Notes under the pieces: generated by a model
The model's database searches: none
What the model was told of the DNA's origin: nothing
Seen by the model: only the letters and a program-made list of their open reading frames with translations
Program-made: the position numbers and the translations under genes
From: an uncultured Bacteroidales bacterium
Lineage (GTDB): Bacteria; Bacteroidota; Bacteroidia; Bacteroidales; Bacteroidaceae
Direction of reading: 5' to 3'
Assembly: GCA_945871755.1 (NCBI GenBank)
Contig: CAMBWV010000023.1
Location: forward strand, 1-8,654
DNA length: 8,654 bases
Part shown: positions 1 through 5,698 of the stretch, piece after piece
How positions within the stretch are numbered: the first letter of the stretch is position 1
How the letters are laid out: the number at the start of each line of letters is the position of its first letter

Positions 1-16
1 CGAAATGTTAACGCGA

Positions 17-48
17 TTTGGATTTCGGCGGAAAATGTTGTATCTTTG
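17..48 (+). promoter_or_regulatory. Bacteroidetes-type promoter (TTTG / TATCTTTG)
   Basis: TATCTTTG at 41-48 matches the Bacteroidetes primary-sigma -7 consensus TAnnTTTG in full, and a TTTG at 17-20 lies 20 bases upstream, about the expected distance for the -33 element. Transcription would begin near 54-57, exactly at the left foot of the hairpin at 56-96, so the promoter appears to serve a very short transcript or an attenuated leader rather than a gene start. Confidence 0.6.
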
Positions 49-55
49 TACTAGC

Positions 56-100
56 AAAGAGGAGAGAGCCCTAAACAAGCGGGTTTTCTCCTCTTTTTTT
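56..100 (+). terminator. Strong hairpin plus T-tract directly after a promoter; terminator or body of a short RNA
   Basis: Bases 56-71 pair with 81-96 as a 16-bp stem (two of the pairs G-U) around a 9-base loop, and the 3' arm runs into seven consecutive T (94-100). This is the form of an intrinsic terminator. It follows the predicted transcription start by only a few bases, so the product would be an RNA of about 45 nt made almost entirely of the hairpin. It could instead terminate a gene lying to the left of the window, with the promoter match being accidental. Confidence 0.6.
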
Positions 101-140
101 GGCCAAAAAATGGCATTTTTACCTCAGAGATAAATTTTTT

Positions 141-195
141 TACATTACTGAGAAATTTTTTTCTTGGAGTTTGCGGATTTTTTCTCCGTAATGTA
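141..195. repeat. Inverted repeat, 15 bp arms with one mismatch
   Basis: Arm 141-155 (TACATTACTGAGAAA) and arm 181-195 (TTTCTCCGTAATGTA) are reverse complements except at one position, with a 25-base T-rich spacer. In a plus-strand RNA the stem would be followed by GGTGG and then a run of six T (201-206), so it could act as a second terminator; as DNA it could be a protein-binding dyad. Function is unknown. Confidence 0.6.
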
Positions 196-270
196 GGTGG
201 TTTTTTGGGCGATGTGGAGGGGCTGGACGTTAAAAGATATTTATTTTTTTTTGCTGCATTTTTTTTGGGG

Positions 271-320
271 AGAGGATGGGAGAGGATGGGAGAGGATTGG
301 AGAGGAGGAAAGAGGATGCA
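271..320. repeat. 10-bp tandem repeat (AGAGGATGGG), five degenerate copies
   Basis: Units run 271-280, 281-290, 291-300, 301-310 and 311-320. The first two are identical, the third has one change (AGAGGATTGG), and the last two are more diverged but keep AGAGGA. The array is pure G/A/T on the plus strand (C/T/A on the minus strand) until its final bases. It is a short minisatellite in a non-coding region, of a type that can change copy number by slippage. Confidence 0.75.
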
Positions 321-323
321 AGC

Positions 324-346
324 TTTACACCCTCGCGGTGTGCAAA
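324..346. repeat. Small hairpin next to the tandem repeat
   Basis: ACACC (327-331) pairs with GGTGT (337-341) across a five-base loop; TTT (324-326) can extend the stem with AAA (344-346) past a two-base bulge. It borders the 10-bp repeat array. No role can be assigned. Confidence 0.35.
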
Positions 347-376
347 CCATAGTAAATAACGCCCGTCTGGACGATT

Positions 377-422
377 TTTATTGACATTTCTTTTCTTACG
401 TCAAAATAAACCACTATTTTTA
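377..422 (+). promoter_or_regulatory. Possible promoter and operator of the membrane regulator gene
   Basis: TATTTTTA at 415-422 matches the Bacteroidetes -7 consensus except at the last base and lies 38 bases before the ATG at 460. Just upstream is an imperfect dyad, TTTATTGAC (377-385) facing GTCAAAATAAA (400-410), in the -33 region. No good -33 TTTG is present. Both calls are weak, but no better promoter is visible between 350 and 459. Confidence 0.3.
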
Positions 423-459
423 CAGCCTATATGACTAATGCTTCTACGAACAATCGACC

Positions 460-3400
460 ATGAGATATACATTTTTGATACTTCTATGCCTTTTCCTTCT
501 AAGCTGTTCCGAGGAAAAACCTTCGGCAGCACTGAATGGGTCTGAACTATTCTTCGAGGAGACGTTGGCCTCTATCTCCAAGGATAATATGGAGGACCAC
601 CTCTTTTACATAGGAACGGAAGATGGTATCGTTTACATATACGATTCGGAAACTCAGCACCTGAAACGAGTAAAAACAGACTTCGACCGCATCTACAAAG
701 TAGTTCGAGACTCCATCGGCAATTATTGGGTAGGTACTAGAAACATGGGGCTTTTCTGTTGCGAACTGAGAGAAGATTCCCTGTGCGTAAAGGAAAAGCA
801 GGGCCGTTTTGATCTTCCATTGAAGGAGAAGAAGTCGCAATACTCAGCCTATGATATTTCTATCCAACAATCCAAAGTATATGTGGCGACTAGCCACGGG
901 TTGTGCTACGTACCCAAATCGGCTGATGATCATGACAATACGCTCGTGATATTATATCCCAACGAATATAAAGACACCCCTGAGAACCTGCGCCCCGTTG
1001 GCACGAGAAGTATCCAGCCCTATAAAAACCTATTCCTGTTTTGTGCATGCGATTCAGGACTGGTGCGTGTGGGCCTTACGGACAATAGTATGAAGAAACT
1101 ATTCTCACGCAAGACTTACAACATTGACATTCATAACGACCTCGTCTATGCCTTAGTGGGCGATTCTCTGGTCGCTACAGACATCAATGGCAAAACCAGT
1201 GAAGCCTTTGCCCTTCCACATCCAGCGCAGATTTACTATTACGACCCGACCGAACAAACCAACTACTTTATCAGCAATCATCATATACAGATGGTGAAGG
1301 ATAAGGATTTGCACGATGTAGAAAAATTCGAAATAGCTTCTCCAGGTAAATCCATACGAACAAAATGCCGAAACTTAATTGAAAACGACCTTCTCAATCG
1401 GCAATCTCTGCTTGTGACCGCTCACTCTGTTCTGCGAATTGGCCATCATCAGGACGTATTCAATACGATAGGCAATGTGAAATTGGCCTGTACGGATAAC
1501 GACTACGTCTATTTCCTGATTGGCACGAAGCTATACCGCCTAAAGAAGGGCACGGAGGAGGCTGAGCAGATAAAAGATATTGACGATGGAGCCAAGGACA
1601 TTATTTTCATGGAAGTGCTGCACGACACCATCTATTATGTGGATGGCAATCATGAACTCTATAAGGCGAGATTGTATGCTAACTATCTGTGGAATTCTTT
1701 GTTCTCATGGGACAGCAAGATTTCTCTAGGCAAAAAGAATAAATTGGAAATAACGGCCATGGGAAAAGATGCTGAGCACATCTATGTTGGCGTTAGGGAT
1801 GGATTGAGAAATATCAACAACATCGAGAAAGACATCCCGCTACGTGTGCCATCCACAAAGGCCACCATCCATGACCCATACATTACAAGATTTGCAACAA
1901 CGGGAGATAAACTGATTTTTGGTACGCTGAATGATGGAGCCTTTGTTGGAAAGAATGATTCTTTCGTGAGAGTGCTTGCGGGTTCAGAGCCATACACATT
2001 CATACGCGATGTGGGGAGCGACAAATCGGGAAACATCCAGCATCTCCTGACCAATCACGGCTATTTCGCAAGAAATGCAGACTCCTCTTTCACAAAGAAA
2101 GTGGAGCTCTCTGGGCATAATCGTTTATTGGTATTGGATTCAGCCCATGTCTATGGCATTCCATCTTTCGGAATCACAAGCTTGTGCGATAGCATGAGAA
2201 GATACTTCATAGACATACAGTTCAATCCCATGGCCTGCCTTGTCTTCGACGGCAAGGTCTATGCGGGTTCAAGTAACGGCGTCTATGTTTTCTCTGCCAA
2301 GCTATCAAAGGAAAACTATATAGAAAAAGCTGGGAGCTATTCCAAAATCAGGTTTCATGAGCAAGCATACTTCTCCCGAACCAAACTGTTCACGTTCATC
2401 ATTATCCTCTTTGTCGTAATCATCAGTTTGTGGTGGTACGACCGACACCGGATGAGCCGCCACGCTGTGCGCACGTTCAAGGACGGACTCATCCTGCGCC
2501 TTAACGAGCTGAAAGCTGTGTGTGAACACCTAGACCCAACCACCATAGGGGAGATTGTGAAATTGACCTCAGAGGCGGAAAGTGTTGACCTTTCCGAGAA
2601 AAAGAAGGCTTTGGAACAATTGCGCGGTATTAGTCTCAGAATAATGGAGCTAACGGGCAAGGTGCCTGCTATACTGAGACAGCGCTTGCAAGAACAAAGG
2701 AGCCAGATAAAGAAAGCAGGATGGGAAAATGCAGCCAAATATGTGAACAACACCAATAAGGCAATCAAGAAACATACCTTGCAATCTCTGAGCAGACAGA
2801 TTCGGGAAAACGACGAATGGCTCTCCGAAGCACAAAAAGCGCAGAATAAACTGGCCGACTATCAGTCATCGTATTCCGCTCTGCCGCTGATTCCTGGAGT
2901 GACAGACGAGTTTGAAAATACCTTGAACTCTGTGGAGTCAATGAAAAAGCGAATCAGCACAATAGAGGAACTATCCGAAAATATCAAGACTCCATCCTCC
3001 AAAGACAAGATTGTAGAATATATCGACAAAAAGATAAAGGAATGCAGTTCCGCCCAACGTGATTTCAAAGAACAATCTCGTTTCTACACAACGTTGGAAC
3101 TCATAAAAAACAAGTACGCAGATATTAAGCAGAGTATGGATGCTACAGACGACATCGTAGCAGTCTTGAACCGCATCCCTACCATCGACAGGCATCTCTC
3201 CATCTTCCTTAGCTTGAGAGAACTCAGCAATAATTTGGATGAATATAACCGCGCAAGAGATAAATATAAAAAGATGGATGATGATATAAAAAAGAAAGAG
3301 AAGACAGGCGAATATGCAAAAAAAGGTGAATCCGTTCATGAAAAAGATAAGAACGAACGAAGGGAAAAATTAGAAGACCTTATGAATATATCGGATACTA

Positions 3401-3726
3401 CCCTAAAGAATCTTGACGCATTCTATCAGCAAATCGCACGAGGTTCGGAAATGAATCTCCTGAAGGAACTGGGCATAAATCTCAAAAAAGACAATAAGGG
3501 ATATACACCAGCAAACCTCCTTGCCATATTGATTACAGGCTCAGAGATTCCTGTCAGCCGATTCGACATTTTGCTTGACACAGCCGAGCAAATTGTGAGA
3601 AGGGTGAAGCGTGAACTAAAAAAACAAATAAAGTTGCATAAGGATGCCATCGCCGAATATGCACAAAAGAACGACACCAGCATAGCTATTCTTCTCCTAG
3701 AGCTAGAAGACACGAAAGACGAATAA
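460..3726 (+). CDS. Membrane-anchored propeller sensor with coiled coil and divergent LuxR-like HTH; probable one-component regulator
   Basis: Product of 1088 residues. Residues 1-16 form a short signal ending in the lipobox-like LLSC (Cys16). Residues about 20-625 read as a beta-propeller sensor: IYKVVRDSIGNYWVGT (78-93) is a typical Reg_prop blade edge, and another blade-like stretch is VYAGSSNGVYVF (600-611). A single membrane helix lies at 643-660, followed by Trp-Trp-Tyr-Asp-Arg-His-Arg and a long charged helical region (about 665-1000). No Y_Y_Y domain, DHp/HATPase kinase, receiver or AraC domain is seen. Residues 1020-1057 fit, in spacing and hydrophobic pattern, the LuxR/GerE-type helix-turn-helix that ends many Bacteroidetes propeller/TPR regulators (VSRFDILLD, then IVRRVKRELKKQI), but weakly. 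By topology the sensor is periplasmic and the coiled coil plus C-terminus cytoplasmic. The likely role is sensing an envelope ligand and controlling transcription directly. The coding call is certain; the HTH is inference. It is followed by a strong terminator. Confidence 0.9.
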   Translation: MRYTFLILLCLFLLSCSEEKPSAALNGSELFFEETLASISKDNMEDHLFYIGTEDGIVYIYDSETQHLKRVKTDFDRIYKVVRDSIGNYWVGTRNMGLFCCELREDSLCVKEKQGRFDLPLKEKKSQYSAYDISIQQSKVYVATSHGLCYVPKSADDHDNTLVILYPNEYKDTPENLRPVGTRSIQPYKNLFLFCACDSGLVRVGLTDNSMKKLFSRKTYNIDIHNDLVYALVGDSLVATDINGKTSEAFALPHPAQIYYYDPTEQTNYFISNHHIQMVKDKDLHDVEKFEIASPGKSIRTKCRNLIENDLLNRQSLLVTAHSVLRIGHHQDVFNTIGNVKLACTDNDYVYFLIGTKLYRLKKGTEEAEQIKDIDDGAKDIIFMEVLHDTIYYVDGNHELYKARLYANYLWNSLFSWDSKISLGKKNKLEITAMGKDAEHIYVGVRDGLRNINNIEKDIPLRVPSTKATIHDPYITRFATTGDKLIFGTLNDGAFVGKNDSFVRVLAGSEPYTFIRDVGSDKSGNIQHLLTNHGYFARNADSSFTKKVELSGHNRLLVLDSAHVYGIPSFGITSLCDSMRRYFIDIQFNPMACLVFDGKVYAGSSNGVYVFSAKLSKENYIEKAGSYSKIRFHEQAYFSRTKLFTFIIILFVVIISLWWYDRHRMSRHAVRTFKDGLILRLNELKAVCEHLDPTTIGEIVKLTSEAESVDLSEKKKALEQLRGISLRIMELTGKVPAILRQRLQEQRSQIKKAGWENAAKYVNNTNKAIKKHTLQSLSRQIRENDEWLSEAQKAQNKLADYQSSYSALPLIPGVTDEFENTLNSVESMKKRISTIEELSENIKTPSSKDKIVEYIDKKIKECSSAQRDFKEQSRFYTTLELIKNKYADIKQSMDATDDIVAVLNRIPTIDRHLSIFLSLRELSNNLDEYNRARDKYKKMDDDIKKKEKTGEYAKKGESVHEKDKNERREKLEDLMNISDTTLKNLDAFYQQIARGSEMNLLKELGINLKKDNKGYTPANLLAILITGSEIPVSRFDILLDTAEQIVRRVKRELKKQIKLHKDAIAEYAQKNDTSIAILLLELEDTKDE

Positions 3727-3752
3727 AAAAATAGCGGTATATTCTTAGAGAA

Positions 3753-3785
3753 AAAAGAGAAATGTAACGGTTACATTTCTCTTTT
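3753..3785. terminator. Intrinsic terminator after the membrane regulator gene
   Basis: A perfect 15-bp stem pairs 3753-3767 with 3771-3785 around CGG. The right arm ends in TTTT and the left arm begins in AAAA, so it could work in both directions. It lies 26 bases after the stop codon of the regulator gene and separates it from the downstream gene group. Confidence 0.8.
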
Positions 3786-3809
3786 CTGTTTGTGCCATGT
3801 TTGAGAAAT

Positions 3810-3832
3810 GTATAATCGTATTGGAATTATAC
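3810..3832. promoter_or_regulatory. Dyad at the -33 position of the operon promoter; candidate operator
   Basis: GTATAAT (3810-3816) and ATTATAC (3826-3832) form a perfect 7-bp inverted repeat with a 9-base spacer. The right arm stops one base before the -7 box at 3834, so the dyad occupies the place where a -33 element would be. That position suits a transcription factor site; the binding protein is unknown. Confidence 0.4.
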
Positions 3833-3833
3833 G

Positions 3834-3841
3834 TAGCTTTG
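3834..3841 (+). promoter_or_regulatory. Bacteroidetes -7 box TAGCTTTG
   Basis: TAGCTTTG fits TAnnTTTG exactly and lies downstream of the terminator and 69 bases before the ATG at 3911. Predicted start of transcription is near 3848, giving a leader of about 60 bases, A/T-rich near the start codon as is usual in this phylum. No TTTG is found at the usual -33 distance, which suggests that it may need an activator. Confidence 0.55.
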
Positions 3842-3910
3842 CCCACGAAAACAAGTTGGTAGCTGTTTTCACAATCAACATTTTTCTAACAATTAAAAAT
3901 TTCTAGCCTT

Positions 3911-4411
3911 ATGAAAAAGAATCTTACCCTTCTCGCCGTCATCGTCTGCTGCGCTTTTGCATGTTCTTCCACCAATTGTTTTGCTCAAGGCGGCTTCCTA
4001 CGCGCACTCCCGATGGCTGCAGCTCGTGCCACGATGCAGTTCGATAATCTTCAGGAAAATATCAGGCGAAAGACAACTGCAGAACTCGAGAGGCAAATGG
4101 CAGCTACAAGGCTCGAGAGGCAAATAGCAGCTGCAAAATGGAAGTCCGAGCATAATAGTAGGTTTAGCTCTGGGAAAGGAATCAAGTCCTATAAGCTTTC
4201 CGAAATTATAGAGCCGCTCTTACCAACGGAGAAAAGCAAGCCATCCATAATACGCATGACCGCTTTTGAACTATCACCAGTTAAATATATAAAAGGAGAT
4301 AGACTTCCTCACGCCAAGGATTTTAAGATGCGTCAATCGGCAGCTGAAGCAGAAGAATGGACTGCGCCAAAAGGACAGGTTACTTCCCCACAGAATCCTG
4401 ATAACCGCTAA
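3911..4411 (+). CDS. Small exported protein of unknown function
   Basis: Product of 166 residues; I do not recognise a family. Residues 1-25 are a clear export signal (MKKN, then a hydrophobic core), with a signal peptidase I site after Cys-Phe-Ala (residue 25). Cys18 after Ala-Phe-Ala could alternatively be a poor lipobox. The mature protein is hydrophilic. Residues about 42-80 look helical and Arg/Glu/Gln-rich, and include a 9-residue tandem duplication (LERQMAATR 59-67, LERQIAAAK 68-76). The rest is basic, then Pro/Asn-rich at the end. It is the first gene after the promoter at 3834, and its stop is only 2 bases before the peptidase gene, so the two are very probably co-transcribed and translationally coupled. 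It may be a partner of that peptidase in the periplasm, but only the position suggests this. Confidence 0.8.
   Translation: MKKNLTLLAVIVCCAFACSSTNCFAQGGFLRALPMAAARATMQFDNLQENIRRKTTAELERQMAATRLERQIAAAKWKSEHNSRFSSGKGIKSYKLSEIIEPLLPTEKSKPSIIRMTAFELSPVKYIKGDRLPHAKDFKMRQSAAEAEEWTAPKGQVTSPQNPDNR
4085..4138 (+). repeat. 27-bp tandem duplication inside the small exported protein gene
   Basis: Units 4085-4111 and 4112-4138 both begin CTCGAGAGGCAAAT and differ at only a few positions, encoding two in-frame copies of a 9-residue helical segment. The close DNA match points to a fairly recent duplication. Confidence 0.8.
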
Positions 4412-4413
4412 GC

Positions 4414-5649
4414 ATGAAAGCCATGAGAAACTATCTTGTTACAATAGCACTGCTCGTATCGCTTGGAGCTTCCGCTCAAAGCTCCGTTCAGAAGAGTATG
4501 CTCGACACATTTGTGAAGTATGCCTCCATTGATAGCCAGTCCAGCTACGACAGCATCTGTACCCAAGGCCAATACCAAATGGCCTTGGTGCTACAGGCCG
4601 ACGTGAAGGAGGCCGTGGCCAAGTCGAAGGTCGCTGGTGTCAGCGTGCAGCTCTCCAAGGAGAACTATCTGTACGTCATCATTCCCGCCAACACAAAGGC
4701 AGCGTGCCCGACCATGGGCATCAGTTGCCACCTCGATGTGACTCCCGAAGCCCCAGGTGGCCAGATTCGTCCGATTGTGGATAAGCGGAATGGGCATACG
4801 ATTGTTCGCACGGACGGCACAACCCTTCTCGGTGCCGACGACAAGTGCGGATGTACGATTGCCATGCAGTTGATACGCACCGTCCTCAGTACGCCCTCCC
4901 TCAAGCATGGAGAATTGCAGTTCGCCTTTTGTCCCAATGAGGACGTGGGGCGTGCGGCCGAAAGCAACGATCCAACGATTTTTGCCCCCGACATACAGTT
5001 TGACCTAGATGGTCCCGAGGGAACGGTCGTCACGAAATCCAATTTCACCGCGCGCGGTTTCAACGTGAAATTTATCGGCAAGGAAGCGCACCCTGGCAAT
5101 GCCAAGGCGCAACAACTCGGTGACGCTACAGCCGCCGCTGCGGCCTTTATCTCGTATTTCCCCGTGGAAAGCCGCCCCGAGAACTCCGAAGGCACGCAAG
5201 GCTACATCCATCCCTGGAGTTTTGAGAAGGAAGGGGCAAACGTCATCGTGCAAACCCGTGTGCGCTACTTTGACAAATCAGAGGGCGAACTCTTCGACCG
5301 CCTGCTCATGGGTGCAATGGCCGACGTGAAGCGGAAATTCCCGAATGTCAAGACGGAGATACTCTACGACGACCTCCAGTATGAGAACGTGGCCTACACC
5401 CTGCACCCGCAGGCCCAGTCGCTCGTGGAGAATGCCGCTGCAAAAATTGGCAAGGCCATCACCTTTGCCGATGAGCGCGGAGGCACGACAGCCTCAATGT
5501 TTGCCGCCAAAGGCTTGAACGGCGGTATGTGCGTTTTCTCAGGCCAGCACGACATCCACTCCACCCGCGAATATGCCGACCTGCAAGAGATGGAGGACTG
5601 CTATCGCCTCATGCTGGAAATCATTCAGGGCGTGGCGGCACTGAAATAA
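4414..5649 (+). CDS. Exported peptidase T-like M20 metallopeptidase
   Basis: Product of 411 residues resembling tripeptide aminopeptidase PepT (M20B, di-zinc), which removes the N-terminal residue from tripeptides. Landmarks in order: His106-Leu-Asp108 (first zinc ligand and its partner), GADDK 140-144 (bridging Asp), Asn175-Glu176-Asp177 where PepT usually has Asp-Glu-Glu (Glu176 as general base, Asp177 as ligand), Asp199 in DLDG, HPG at 226-228, Arg284, RGGT 355-358, and His382 as the last ligand. The metal site thus looks complete, with an Asp for Glu exchange. Unlike ordinary cytoplasmic PepT, it begins with a signal peptide (residues 1-21, cut after Ala-Ser-Ala), so it should act in the periplasm or outside. 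ATG at 4423 is an alternative start that keeps the signal. It lies 2 bases after the small exported protein gene. The family is confident; the exact substrate is not known. Confidence 0.9.
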   Translation: MKAMRNYLVTIALLVSLGASAQSSVQKSMLDTFVKYASIDSQSSYDSICTQGQYQMALVLQADVKEAVAKSKVAGVSVQLSKENYLYVIIPANTKAACPTMGISCHLDVTPEAPGGQIRPIVDKRNGHTIVRTDGTTLLGADDKCGCTIAMQLIRTVLSTPSLKHGELQFAFCPNEDVGRAAESNDPTIFAPDIQFDLDGPEGTVVTKSNFTARGFNVKFIGKEAHPGNAKAQQLGDATAAAAAFISYFPVESRPENSEGTQGYIHPWSFEKEGANVIVQTRVRYFDKSEGELFDRLLMGAMADVKRKFPNVKTEILYDDLQYENVAYTLHPQAQSLVENAAAKIGKAITFADERGGTTASMFAAKGLNGGMCVFSGQHDIHSTREYADLQEMEDCYRLMLEIIQGVAALK

Positions 5650-5698
5650 CATGCCTCCCCAGCCCTTTCATTGTTACCCTTTCACACCTATATATATT

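Larger units (their letters stand above)
101..459. other. Non-coding stretch rich in T-tracts and inverted repeats
   Basis: No convincing gene is seen on either strand. The plus strand carries repeated runs of T (for example 242-250 and 259-266) and separate repeats listed individually. A 99-codon open frame on the minus strand (350 to 51) has a Pro/Lys/Ser-biased product created by the A-tracts and the tandem repeat, resembles no family I know, and is best treated as non-coding. The last 110 bases (350-459) are the A/T-rich leader of the gene starting at 460. Confidence 0.6.

Noticed and set aside
271..320. 10-bp repeats as a CRISPR array or iteron origin
   Set aside because: Units are directly adjacent without spacers, and no Cas or replication protein gene is present in the window.
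51..350. 99-codon open frame on the minus strand
   Set aside because: Its Pro/Lys/Ser-rich product comes from the A-tracts and the 10-bp tandem repeat read in reverse; it overlaps the hairpin at 56-96 and matches no family that I recognise.
364..379. CGTCTGGACG followed by T-run as a terminator
   Set aside because: The stem has only four pairs with a two-base loop, too weak to support termination.
2355..3339. Several overlapping minus-strand frames with hydrophobic products within the coiled-coil coding region
   Set aside because: Codons for Lys and Glu read in reverse give Phe, Leu and Ser, which produces false membrane-like frames; the plus-strand gene is continuous here.
4665..5195. 176-codon minus-strand frame inside the peptidase gene
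   Set aside because: The plus-strand frame carries all M20 metal-site motifs over this interval, so the antisense frame is incidental.
5651..5698. N-terminal extension of the TPR protein from ATG 5651
   Set aside because: The 16 residues are Pro/Tyr-rich and unlike a domain start, and the region looks like an A/T-rich leader; kept only as an alternative start.
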